Assembly: GCF_030419005.1 (NCBI RefSeq)
Contig: NZ_CP106953.1
Coordinates: 372,001 to 436,000, forward strand
Length of the DNA stretch: 64,000 nucleotides
Direction of reading: 5' to 3'
From: Eleftheria terrae
GTDB lineage: Bacteria; Pseudomonadota; Gammaproteobacteria; Burkholderiales; Burkholderiaceae_C
Shown here: positions 59,601-64,000 of the stretch, one piece after another
Layout: each line of letters starts with the position of its first letter
Numbering within the stretch: the first letter of the stretch is position 1
Position numbers and translations under genes: made by a program
Notes under the pieces: generated by a model
The model's input: the letters and a program-made list of their open reading frames with translations, nothing else
Database searches by the model: none
Told to the model about the DNA's origin: nothing

Positions 59601-62046
59601 TAGTTGCATTAACAGTTGATTCTGTTGGGCCGTAAGCGTTAAACAATCTTGGACGATACTCACCATGCTCAAACCAATTGCGAAGCGCTTGGGCGTGGAC
59701 GGCCTCACCACCAATAAGGACACGACGGACCACTCGTGGAATCTCTACCGCATAATCTTCTATCAACTGTTGCCAAAATTGAACCGGCAGATTAACCACC
59801 GAGACTTGATGCTCTTGGCACAAAGACCAAAATACGACAGGCCCTCCCAACCAAGCTTCAGTACGCAACACCAAAGCCGATCCAGTACTTAAGGAAGTAA
59901 AGACTTCCTCCACCGACATGTCAAACGAGAAAGAAGAAAACTGAAGAACTCGGTCATTTGAATCAATCCCGTAATATTCTTGCAGTGCACGAATCTGATT
60001 GTTAACACTACGGTGCTCCACCATGACTCCCTTAGGGCGTCCAGTAGAGCCTGAGGTATAGATGACATAGGCCAGATGATTGGCAGTCAGTCCTATTGCC
60101 GATTTAAGGGGATTGTCCTTGCTGTCATCGGCCCAGAGTGCTACATCCGCTTCCAGGTCAATGATAGGGATCGTCTTACCGACATCACCCAATACCGCGA
60201 GCGCCCTGGCCTGCGTCAATAACGCCACGGGCGCGCTATCGCTTAGCATGTACATCAAGCGGTCTTTGGGATACGCGGGATCCAGCGGCACATAGGCCCC
60301 ACCCGCCTTCAAAATGGCCAGCACCCCCACCACCATTTCGATGCTGCGTTCAACGCAGATGGCTACACGATCGTCCGGCTTGATTGCCAGCGTCCTTAAA
60401 TAGTGAGCCAGCTGGTTGGCGCGTTCGTTGAGCATCTGATATGTCAGCTGCTGATTTTCATACACCACTGCAATCGCATTGGGTGTTTTAATCACCTGCG
60501 CTTCAACCAACTGATGGATACACTCGTCCTCAGGAAACTCCGCTCCCGTATCATTCCAATCCACCAGTAGCTGCTGACGTTCCTGTGGCGCTAGGATCTC
60601 TAGCTCGTTGAGCTTAGCGTCTGGCTTGGTAGTAATTTGTTCTAATAAAGTCCTAAAGCTCCCCGCCATTCGTTCGATCGTTGCGCCGTCAAACAAGTCA
60701 ATGGGGTACGTGAAAGTGCAACTGAACCCCGCCCTAGTTTCAGAAACGCTGAACGTCAAATCAAACTTTGCCGTGTTCTCTGGGCCGATCTGTGACGGCG
60801 CAATTTTGAGGCCCGGCCAGCTGATAGCGTCTTCAATAACTAGCTCCTGCGTCTCGAACATCGTCTGGAATAGCGGCTGGCGTGATAGATCGCGCTCCGG
60901 TTGCAATTCCGCCACCAATTTTTCGAACGGGAGATTTTGATTTGCATAGGCAGCTAGCGCGGTCTCTTTAACTTGCTGTAGCAGCTCCTTGAACGTCGCG
61001 TCTCCCGCCACTGAAGATCGCAGCACCAGCGTGTTCACGAAAAACCCGACTATCCCTTCTAGCTGCTTATGCGTGCGACCGGCGATCGGCGTACCCACCG
61101 CAATGTCGTCCTGACCGGTCCAGCGCGATAGAAGTATTTGATAGGCGGCCAGCATCGTCATGAATAATGTTGCACCGGCCTGTCGGCTTAGTGCTGCTAT
61201 CCGATGCGAAACCTCAGCGGAAACTTCGAAGCATAGCGTTGCGCCCCTCACACTCGTTAGCTGCGGCCGGGGCCGGTCAGTCGGCAAGGCCAGCGGTTCA
61301 AGGCCGCTCAATTGCTGCTTCCAGTAATTCAGTTGCCTGTCCAGCACCTTGCCCTGCAGCCACTGTCTCTGCCACACCGCATAGTCGGCATATTGAATAG
61401 GCAGCGTCGGCAACGGCGAAGGGCGGTTGTTACTGAACGCTTGATACAACGCCGCCAACTCTTGTTTGAAGATATTCAGCGACCAACCGTCCGTGATGAT
61501 GTGATGTTGCGTCAGCAGCAGCACATGGATCTCATCCGATAGCCGCAACAAACTTCCACGCCACAAAGGGCCGCGCGTCAGATCAAACGGGGTATCTACC
61601 TCGGCTTGTGTTAAGCGGGTCACCTCGGCTTCTTGCTCTTCAGCTGGCAAATCAGCCAAATCGGTGAGATTAAGGCAGAAGTTCGCGTCCTCGCCGATCA
61701 CCTGCACCGGTTGGTCATTAAGCACCTCAAAATGCGTGCGCAAACTCTCGTGGCGGCGGCACAGTTCCACCAGACTTAGCGAAAGCGCCCTCGCGTCCAG
61801 TCTCCCTTCAAGCCGCAATCCTATTGGAATGTTATACGCGGCCCCCATCGTCCCTAACTGTTCCAAAATCCATAGCCGCTCCTGAGCATGAGAAAGAGGC
61901 AGAATATTTCCAGCTGATCGCGGGGCAAGTGGAAGCTCGTGCCTGTCGGCATGCTGAGCAGACTGCTTATGCAAATCTCTAAGTTGTTTCAAGCTCAGTT
62001 GACTGAGCTGTCCCTTCGAATACTTCTTTGCCGACAATTCGCTCAC
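43417..62046 (-). CDS. non-ribosomal peptide synthetase, five modules plus terminal C domain (6,209 aa)
   Basis: The domain order is C-A-T, C-A-MT-T, C-A-T, C-A-T, C-A-T, C. All five elongation C domains have HHxxxDG (HHIITDG, HHIISDG, HHIVSDG three times) and the terminal one HHAIEDG. T domains have FFELGGHS or FFELGGDS. There is no epimerisation, reductase or thioesterase domain. Predicted substrates from the binding-pocket residues are: ornithine-like (DMENLGAVN), N-Me-Val (DAFWLGGTF), undetermined (DAEEVGTVY), Thr and Thr (DFWNIGMVH). The GTG start at 62046 overlaps the upstream gene's stop (GTGA) and follows GAGGGGG, so the two synthetases are coupled. The frame is unbroken over 18.6 kb. 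With the upstream gene it extends a cytoplasmic thioester-bound peptide; the product is unknown. IS3-D lies just downstream. Confidence 0.95.
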   Translation of the reverse strand: MSELSAKKYSKGQLSQLSLKQLRDLHKQSAQHADRHELPLAPRSAGNILPLSHAQERLWILEQLGTMGAAYNIPIGLRLEGRLDARALSLSLVELCRRHESLRTHFEVLNDQPVQVIGEDANFCLNLTDLADLPAEEQEAEVTRLTQAEVDTPFDLTRGPLWRGSLLRLSDEIHVLLLTQHHIITDGWSLNIFKQELAALYQAFSNNRPSPLPTLPIQYADYAVWQRQWLQGKVLDRQLNYWKQQLSGLEPLALPTDRPRPQLTSVRGATLCFEVSAEVSHRIAALSRQAGATLFMTMLAAYQILLSRWTGQDDIAVGTPIAGRTHKQLEGIVGFFVNTLVLRSSVAGDATFKELLQQVKETALAAYANQNLPFEKLVAELQPERDLSRQPLFQTMFETQELVIEDAISWPGLKIAPSQIGPENTAKFDLTFSVSETRAGFSCTFTYPIDLFDGATIERMAGSFRTLLEQITTKPDAKLNELEILAPQERQQLLVDWNDTGAEFPEDECIHQLVEAQVIKTPNAIAVVYENQQLTYQMLNERANQLAHYLRTLAIKPDDRVAICVERSIEMVVGVLAILKAGGAYVPLDPAYPKDRLMYMLSDSAPVALLTQARALAVLGDVGKTIPIIDLEADVALWADDSKDNPLKSAIGLTANHLAYVIYTSGSTGRPKGVMVEHRSVNNQIRALQEYYGIDSNDRVLQFSSFSFDMSVEEVFTSLSTGSALVLRTEAWLGGPVVFWSLCQEHQVSVVNLPVQFWQQLIEDYAVEIPRVVRRVLIGGEAVHAQALRNWFEHGEYRPRLFNAYGPTESTVNATIHEPLRSDSRSQLIGRPISNTQIYILDRHLQPVPIGVTGEIYIGGAGLARGYLNRPDLTAERFVRNPFSADPTARLYKTGDLGRYLPDGNIDFLGRNDHQVKIRGFRIELGEIETQLARCEGIREAVVLAREDNPGDKRLVAYVTAKDSSIAPTAESLRAYLKGLLPGYMVPSAFVVLERLPLNVNGKLDRKALPAPDGDAYATQEYEAPQGRIEQTLARVWEEVLGLEKVGRHDNFFELGGHSLLATRVLAQIREQLPGRSVALRLLFEAATVCELAQRLEGLGEAGGVGKVPPLEVQERPAELALSYAQERLWFLDELGQVGSAYNMPSAWRLQGQLDVKALQWSLFELERRHESLRTYFESRGGRAIQRIGALGQLRLERLDLSDLEASERERRVRESIDEEIERRFELSRGPLCRLKLLTVSQQEHVLLLTMHHIISDGWSESVLLRELSELYGARVRGERSGLAPVVLQYADYALWQRSWLHGELLEEQLAYWREQLSGAQVLALPSDRARPAVSSHAGRVHEFKLSGELSRRLSELGRGEGATLFMVLLAGFQVLLWRWSGQEDFLIGAPIAGRTQRESEGLIGFFVNTLALRAQVRGECSVVEHLAQVKQMLLGAYAHQDVPFERLVAELQPERDLSRQPLFQVLLALENFAQADLQLPGLRCQLVNGEHRTAKFDVVLFVNEKSTHLQCAFEYASELFDESTIERLAEQLQIVLAGMVEHPEGRLHDLPLITPRARHQLLVEWNATAVEFPRQKCIHELFTEQARRTPQQIALVYEDQKLSYGELERRSNQLAHHLQQLGVGEELIVGLCVERSMEMIIGMLGILKAGGAYLPLDPEYPAPRLSYLLQDTRSPVVLTQESVQSKLNLAGALSLVRLDKDWPQIALHPEHCPTSGARPETLAYVMYTSGSTGHPKGVMVEHHSVVGLVHAGYAALGSEEHILQLAPPTFDAATFEIWGALLMGGRSVLYAEKYVDLQRLRQVIQEQQITTLWLTAGLFAQVVELDVQLLAPVRQLLAGGDALSAHHVGKVQRELPGCTLINGYGPTECTTFSACHRFEGGKDEGVRIGRPIGNMRAYVLDERLEPVPIGVAGELYIAGEGVSRGYLNNAGLTAQRFMPEPFGAVRGRMYRTGDRVRWDAQGRLEFLGRLDQQVKIRGYRIEPGEVETVLLDLPEVREAVVVMRADQPGDQRLVAYVVRDPDPGLSSEESAAHRDQTIAQWKHIFDELYATNMASRAPHFGGWKSSYTGEQIPDQQMQDWLAATIERVLALHPRRILEIGCGVGLLLQRLASHCESYVGTDVSAEAIRTLTDWVSRQPAASSIRLFESPAIDLQCLSEGRFDTVVLNSVIQYFPDTSYLSSVLEQALALVPDNGHIFIGDVRNFALLELFHASVQLARAPADLTVGSLRRRIDVAVENEKELLIDPLFFVQLAQRLARIGRVEILLKQTEADNELTLYRYDVVLHVGTAEHPLIGAVIPWSTAWSSSQLEDYLRTHRPQSLQLTGIPNRRLARDLASRAAIATSAADVTVDAIRMRPLDESTGEFPSAFSAIAVRCGYEVRVSWTPDCSDGRFDVLLYDPVRVETGTTPAIVVPHFPGKEVANVPLSHGIDVFPAQLRRSLKRHLPSYMVPGSIVVLESLPLTANGKVDRKALPAPEESAYGNREYEAPLGEMEQSLAGIWHDVLKVERIGRRDNFFELGGHSLLAVQVMSRIRQTLGVEVSLRDVFAQPSLQALAATLANAHATSLPSITVADRGSPLPLSFAQQRLWFLAHMDGASQAYNMPGGMRLRGQLNRVALRAALDRIVARHEALRTTFSQIEGAAIQVIAPEDQCMTLLEHDLSAHPQATIELQELSALEATASFDLERGPLIRGRLIRMAPDEHVLLITMHHIVSDGWSIGVFLNEFNQLYSAFSQGQVDPLPPLKIQYADYAVWQRQWLGGEHLQRQAEYWRHTLKGAPALLELPTDHVRPTVQNYVGAGLNIGLDAELTRDLKALSQRHGTTLFMTLMASWAALLSRLSGQDEVVIGTPIANRMRAEIEGLIGFFVNTQALRIDVSGSPTGSELLARTKTQALAAQSHQDIPFEQVVELVKPPRSLAHSPIFQVMFAWQNTPGGRLLLPELQLEEMTSPHVTAQFDLSLSLGEEGEQIVGSLEYATALFERDTVARYIEYWKTLLKGMVADDQQPVDRLPMLSDTERQQILVNWNDTAAEYPQDKCVHELFEAQAAQTPDAIAVIYEGEQLTYGELNRRANQLAHYLIERGVKPDSRVAICVKRSIEMVVGVLAILKAGGAYVPLDPAYSAHRLTYMLKDSAPVLLLTDSRVSTRAALREMSRDAAAVTVLDLQADIALWAQESEDNLDRSTIGLATRSLAYVIYTSGSTGQPKGVMVEHGNVINLIHTHIRNCALTAADRVLQFASFGFDASVEEIFPPLAAGATIVLRPQEISAPDEEFERLLRTERVTVLELPTAFWHLWVQQESKDARGQEERPRLVVVGGEKAERRHLERWRAKLQGRECSWLNTYGPTEATVYATSLLVDGRSELIAQEIPIGRPVCNTHLYILDAHRQPVAIGAVGELYIGGAGVARGYINRADLTAERFIASPFVTGERLYKTGDLGRWRADGNVEYLGRNDHQVKIRGFRIELGEIEAQLTRYAGIREAVVLAREDIPGDKRLVAYVTSDVALSAEALRSHLLGQLPEYMVPAAYVQLERLPLTANGKVDRKALPAPEESAYGNREYEAPLGEMEQSLAGIWHDVLKVERIGRRDNFFELGGHSLLAVQVMSRIRQTLGVEVSLRDVFAQPSLQALAATLANAHATSLPSITVADRGSPLPLSFAQQRLWFLAHMDGASQAYNMPGGMRLRGQLNRVALRAALDRIVARHEALRTTFSQIEGAAIQVIAPEDQCMTLLEHDLSAHPQATIELQELSALEATASFDLERGPLIRGRLIRMAPDEHVLLITMHHIVSDGWSIGVFLNEFNQLYSAFSQGQVDPLPPLKIQYADYAVWQRQWLGGEHLQRQAEYWRHTLKGAPALLELPTDHVRPTVQNYVGAGLNIGLDAELTRDLKTLSQRHGTTLFMTLMASWAALLSRLSGQDEVVIGTPIANRMRAEIEGLIGFFVNTQALRIDVSGSPTGSELLARTKTQALAAQSHQDIPFEQVVELVKPPRSLAHSPIFQVMFAWQNTSAGRLLLPELQLEETTSPHVTAQFDLSLSLGEEGEQIVGSLEYATALFERDTVARYIEYWKTLLKGMVADDQQPVDRLPMLSDTERQQILVNWNDTAAEYPQDKCVHELFEAQAAQTPDAIAVIYEGEQLTYGELNRRANQLAHYLIERGVKPDSRVAICVERSIQMVVGVLAILKAGGAYVPLDPSYPVERLSYLLRDSGPCIVLTTDVSRAVLQVRPSSATLIDLKNDSDLWGGLSEANLHREAVGLTPRHLAYIIYTSGSTGTPKGVMVEHANIVRLFAATQPWFHFGSEDVWTLFHSFSFDFSVWEIWGALLYGGRLVVVPHLTSREPDSFYRLVSEQRVTILNQTPSAFTQLIAAQARNPLPHVLRHVIFGGATLDLKSLEPWYERNSEFQPKLVNMYGITETTVHVTYYPLQKTDLKRYQGRNPIGSRIPDLRLYILDAHRQPVPIGAVGELYIGGAGVARGYLNRADLTAERFIASPFVTGERLYKTGDLGRWRADGNVEYLGRNDHQVKIRGFRIELGEIEAQLTRYAGIREAVVLAREDIPGDKRLVAYVTSDVALSAEALRSHLLGQLPEYMVPAAYVQLERLPLTANGKVDRKALPAPEESAYGNREYEAPLGEMEQSLAGIWHDVLKVERIGRRDNFFELGGHSLLAVQVISRIRQTLGVEVSLRDVFAQPSLQALAATLANAHATSLPSITVADRGSPLPLSFAQQRLWFLAHMDGASQAYNMPGGMRLRGQLNRVALRAALDRIVARHEALRTTFSQIEGAAIQVIAPEDQCMTLLEHDLSAHPQATIELQELSALEATASFDLERGPLIRGRLIRMAPDEHVLLITMHHIVSDGWSIGVFLNEFNQLYSAFSQGQVDPLPPLKIQYADYAVWQRQWLGGEHLQRQAEYWRHTLKGAPALLELPTDHVRPTVQNYVGAGLNIGLDAELTRDLKALSQRHGTTLFMTLMASWAALLSRLSGQDEVVIGTPIANRMRAEIEGLIGFFVNTQALRIDVSGSPTGSELLARTKTQALAAQSHQDIPFEQVVELVKPPRSLAHSPIFQVMFAWQNTPGGRLLLPGLQLEEMTSPHVTAQFDLSLSLGEEGEQIVGSLEYATALFERDTVARYIEYWKTLLKGMVADDQQPVDRLPMLSDTERQQILVNWNDTAAEYPQDKCVHELFEAQAAQTPDAIAVIYEGEQLTYGELNRRANQLAHYLIERGVKPDSRVAICVERSIQMVVGVLAILKAGGAYVPLDPSYPVERLSYLLRDSGPCIVLTTDVSRAVLQVRPSSATLIDLKNDSDLWGGLSEANLHREAVGLTPRHLAYIIYTSGSTGTPKGVMVEHANIVRLFAATQPWFHFGSEDVWTLFHSFSFDFSVWEIWGALLYGGRLVVVPHLTSREPDSFYRLVSEQRVTILNQTPSAFTQLIAAQARNPLPHVLRHVIFGGATLDLKSLEPWYERNSEFQPKLVNMYGITETTVHVTYYPLQKTDLKRYQGRSPIGSRIPDLRLYILDAHRQPVAIGAVGELYIGGAGVARGYLNRADLTAERFIASPFVTGERLYKTGDLGRWRADGNVEYLGRNDHQVKIRGFRIELGEIEAQLTRYAGIREAVVLAREDISGDKRLVAYVTSDVALSAEALRSHLLGQLPEYMVPAAYVQLEQLPLTTNGKVDRKALPAPQGDSYATREYEAPEGEVETVLAPIWADVLKLERVSRHDNFFELGGDSIRVVQLISQLRPLNHDLQVTDIFKRQTIRELAAYLADRKNRAERIEPAPLHLLAPAPHCGSGMSEGVADSYPVTEMQRLMLSKSIQHGCGVYRPQMVFEITDPDFCVDTFRQATNVLFARHAVLRTRFAKVGEDDFMQMVQERAAPIIECTNLLGMSAADQAAVISRYLAQSVADSFDVAADAPLIRFDLFWRAQGMWQLVMTTHHAIEDGWGMVELLAELEQVYRQISAGAVGEAATVAVNGMKEHVALEIQAADNPLARQFWEHRIADVLPMMLPGVQPAHVDGTEVHEFAITGSRLQELKHQAAMSHVPLKILFLAAYSNSLARVLDRRQVVVDVVSNGRSNRLSDPLHAQGLFWSFLPIGVSSMSLTSEMLRELHASVLDAEAHAAFPVRKLLRAQGVTDLTCAAFNYVHFHHDQPQRAALMRYEYGVDRFHHPLQLVVSLSPDTTNVHVALHAVATPVVAQIAAALGRELGAWIAAEPT
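44760..47905 (-). other. NRPS module 5: C-A-T, threonine predicted
   Basis: C about 46585-47903, A about 45020-46580, T about 44760-44985. The same threonine code as module 4. Its T domain differs (FFELGGDSIRVVQ rather than GGHSLLAVQ) and belongs to a different lineage from those of modules 2-4, fitting its place before the release domain. Confidence 0.85.
47965..51100 (-). other. NRPS module 4: C-A-T, threonine predicted
   Basis: C about 49780-51098, A about 48210-49775, T about 47965-48185. The pocket D-F-W-N-I-G-M-V-H is the canonical threonine code. The sequence is nearly identical to module 5 across C and A (offset 3,195 bp). Confidence 0.85.
51160..54320 (-). other. NRPS module 3: C-A-T, unassigned substrate, swapped A core
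   Basis: C about 52995-54312, A about 51410-52990, T about 51160-51380. The C and T domains are almost identical to those of modules 4 and 5, but the A core between about 51905 and 52730 is unrelated at close range and gives D-A-E-E-V-G-T-V-Y. Acidic residues at pocket positions 239 and 278 hint at a basic amino acid; no confident match. Confidence 0.65.
54370..58700 (-). other. NRPS module 2: C-A-MT-T, N-methyl-valine predicted
   Basis: C about 57395-58690, A about 56005-57390, then an N-methyltransferase inserted in the A domain (about 54790-55965) with the SAM-binding motif LEIGCGVGLLLQRL. The last A segment and T follow (54370-54750). The pocket D-A-F-W-L-G-G-T-F is a standard valine code. 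The methylation step would occur on the T-bound valine. Confidence 0.8.
58750..62046 (-). other. NRPS module 1: C-A-T, ornithine-like code
   Basis: A short N-terminal helix (SKGQLSQLSLKQLRDLHKQS) is probably a docking segment to the upstream synthetase. C domain about 60605-61905, A about 59010-60600, T about 58750-58990. The A-domain pocket reads D-M-E-N-L-G-A-V-N, one letter-class away from the DMENLGLIN code I recall for (hydroxy)ornithine; the call is tentative. Confidence 0.6.
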
Positions 62047-64000
62047 AAGGACGCCCCCTCAATACTAACCAGATCAGCCTCTATTTGAGTCAAAACATAG
62101 TCACACAGTCCTTCAACCGTTGGACTCTTGAACATCGCAAGCAGCGGAATTTCTATTCCCAGCTCGTAATTAAGCCAATTGACCACACGAGCTGCGGATA
62201 GCGAGTCGCCCCCCAAGGAGAAGAAGTTATCGTGAATGCCCACGCGCTCCACTTTTAGTACGTCTGCCCAAATCTCCGCTAACGTGCGCTCTATCTCTGT
62301 CCGTGGCGCAACGTACTCCGTTCCTAAATTAATCTGGCTGGCATCAGGCGGCGGTAAGCCTTTACGATCCACTTTGCCGCTCGGAATCAGTGGTAGCTCG
62401 CTCAAATATACGAATGCACTAGGTATCATGTATTCAGGTAATACTTGCTGCAGATGGCGTCTCAGTTCGTTAACCGATGCTGACTTCGATTCGGGATCAC
62501 CCACCAAATATGCCACCAGCCGCTTCTCCCCTGGAATATCTTCTCTGTCAACGACCACTGCTTCGCGGATCGCTTCATGACACACCAGCGCATGCTCAAT
62601 TTCGCCAAGTTCTATGCGGAAACCGCGAAGTTTGACCTGATGATCGTTACGGCCAAGATATTCAATATTTCCATCCACACGCCACCGACCCAAATCTCCC
62701 GTTCGGTACATGCGCGCTGCTGGCTCATCTCCAAAGGGGTCCGCCAGAAATCTCTCAGCTGTCAGCTCGGCTCGATTCAGATACCCACGTCCTACCCCAA
62801 CTCCTCCTATATATAGCTCGCCAATCACGCCGATCGGTACAGCACGACGGTGGCCGTCCAATATGTATATTTGTGTGTTTAATATAGGGCGGCCAATGTG
62901 CTCGATTTTCTCTGCCTGCCGTTCAATTCGAGTCGATGTAGAATAGGTAGTCGTCTCTGATGGGCCATAAAGATTACGCAACACCACATCCCCACATACC
63001 GAATAGATTTTCTCCATCAAGCTCGACCTTAGCGGTTCACCAGCTAAATTGATAGCTCGAACACCACTGAAAGTTTCCTGATAGCTATCTAACATTGTGT
63101 TAATAGCGGACGGAACCGTATTGATTAGCGAGATCGATTGCGATTTATTCGCGAATGCGAAAACATCGTTCACGAGATGCACTGTGGCGCCCCGCACCAG
63201 AGGAGCGAAACATTCATAGACTGATAAGTCAAAATTTATCGATGTTGAGAACAGTGTTTGCTCCATCTCTTGCGAAGCAAACTCCGAGCGAGACCAGTGC
63301 AATAGATTCACCGCACTACGATGCTCGATCATCACACCTTTGGGTTGACCCGTTGACCCAGAGGAATAGACCACATAAGCCAGATGATTAGGCTTTACGC
63401 CACTTTCAGCTGCCCCTATATTCTTTACTCCCTCACTGCCGCCCTCCGACCGAGTACCGCAGCCGATCTTTATCAACGACTCCACTCCCAGACTACCCAG
63501 CACCTCACTCCCAACGTCATCGCATAACACCACTTGCGGACGCGCATCGTTCAACATAAATCGCAACCGGTCTACTGGGTATTCAGGGTCCAACGGAAGA
63601 TACGCCCCACCTGCCTTCAGGATGCCCAGCAAACCCACCACCATTTCGACACTCCTGCCTACACAGATTCCTACCAGCGTGTCGGGCTCTACAGACAATC
63701 CCCGTAAATAGCGCGCTAGCCGGTTCGCACGTACATTAAGCTCTGTATAGGTCAGCCGATCTTGACCCTGAACAATTGCCACCGCATCGGGAGTTTTGAT
63801 TACTTGCTCCTCAAAAAGCTGATGCACGCAACGATCTCTTGGATACTCCCCTTTAGTTGCGTTCCATTCCTCTAATATTTGACGCCGCTCTCCTGCGGGC
63901 AGTATATCCAGCTCGCCAATTGATCTATCGGGGGATAGCTCCAATGCCCCCGCCAATTCACTTAGCGATTTTTCCATGAATCGGCAGATACGCGTGGCTT
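62043..64000 (-). CDS. non-ribosomal peptide synthetase, 3' part (A-T), runs off the window
   Basis: The frame is open to the window edge; upstream of the first visible Met at 63977 it reads ATRICRF, the usual linker after a C domain, so the gene is longer than shown. An A domain follows (VVYSSGSTGQPKGVMIEHRS, NLYGPSETTTYSTS, YRTGDLGRW), then a T domain (FFSLGGDSLSAAR). The pocket reads approximately D-L-Y-N-N-A-L-T-Y, close to codes I recall for alanine in cyanobacterial synthetases; tentative. The TGA stop overlaps the GTG of the next synthetase by 4 bp. The A and T domains are more divergent and lower in GC than module 2 of the next gene. Confidence 0.9.
   Translation of the reverse strand, partial: ATRICRFMEKSLSELAGALELSPDRSIGELDILPAGERRQILEEWNATKGEYPRDRCVHQLFEEQVIKTPDAVAIVQGQDRLTYTELNVRANRLARYLRGLSVEPDTLVGICVGRSVEMVVGLLGILKAGGAYLPLDPEYPVDRLRFMLNDARPQVVLCDDVGSEVLGSLGVESLIKIGCGTRSEGGSEGVKNIGAAESGVKPNHLAYVVYSSGSTGQPKGVMIEHRSAVNLLHWSRSEFASQEMEQTLFSTSINFDLSVYECFAPLVRGATVHLVNDVFAFANKSQSISLINTVPSAINTMLDSYQETFSGVRAINLAGEPLRSSLMEKIYSVCGDVVLRNLYGPSETTTYSTSTRIERQAEKIEHIGRPILNTQIYILDGHRRAVPIGVIGELYIGGVGVGRGYLNRAELTAERFLADPFGDEPAARMYRTGDLGRWRVDGNIEYLGRNDHQVKLRGFRIELGEIEHALVCHEAIREAVVVDREDIPGEKRLVAYLVGDPESKSASVNELRRHLQQVLPEYMIPSAFVYLSELPLIPSGKVDRKGLPPPDASQINLGTEYVAPRTEIERTLAEIWADVLKVERVGIHDNFFSLGGDSLSAARVVNWLNYELGIEIPLLAMFKSPTVEGLCDYVLTQIEADLVSIEGASL

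Overview
The window is GC-rich DNA that I place, by inference only, in a Burkholderiales bacterium of the Rhizobacter/Caldimonas (formerly Schlegelella) kind. The grounds are codon use, the IS3, IS5, IS21, IS66 and IS481 elements, a giant YD-repeat protein with a LysM motif, and a long non-ribosomal peptide synthetase (NRPS). No rRNA, tRNA or CRISPR array was seen.

Layout. (1) 0-5.6 kb: small hypothetical genes, mostly on the minus strand, three of them followed by a near-identical ~46 bp palindrome, then IS5 and IS66 remnants. (2) 3.8-9.3 kb: an insertion-sequence nest. Two copies of one IS3 element (A) lie here, one inside an IS66 relic and one inside a second IS3-type element (B); B also carries an IS481-type element. 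(3) 9.35-25.65 kb: a polymorphic-toxin locus on the minus strand, with a ~5,026-residue YD-repeat/LysM protein with a C-terminal toxin candidate, an overlapping immunity candidate, a terminator, then a broken orphan toxin tail followed by its own intact immunity candidate. (4) 26.4-29.3 kb: a plus-strand cassette of a SIR2 domain fused to a deoxynucleoside-kinase-like P-loop domain, a nucleoside deoxyribosyltransferase-like protein, and an unknown gene. (5) 29.3-31.2 kb: a SUKH immunity-type gene, a frameshifted DUF6881-like relic and a lipoprotein. (6) 31.3-43.2 kb: a second IS pile-up (IS66 and IS481 fragments, IS3-B copy 2 interrupted by IS3-C, a full IS5-family element, IS21, IS3-D). It surrounds a Sel1-repeat protein, an unrecognised gene between two inverted MITEs, a HEAT-like protein and several gene stubs (SRAP-like, LysR, histidine kinase). 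(7) 43.4-64.0 kb: two NRPS genes on the minus strand, overlapping by 4 bp; the upstream one runs off the right edge.

How the genes work together. Read 5' to 3' (right to left), the NRPS line gives an Ala-like module, then a module with an ornithine-like code, N-methyl-Val, an undetermined module, Thr and Thr. It ends in a bare condensation domain with no thioesterase, which suggests release by an amine or alcohol nucleophile. The last three elongation modules are built on almost identical repeated DNA, and one of them has a different adenylation core: a natural recombination product. The toxin/immunity loci and the SIR2 cassette suggest a conflict island that has been heavily reworked by transposition.
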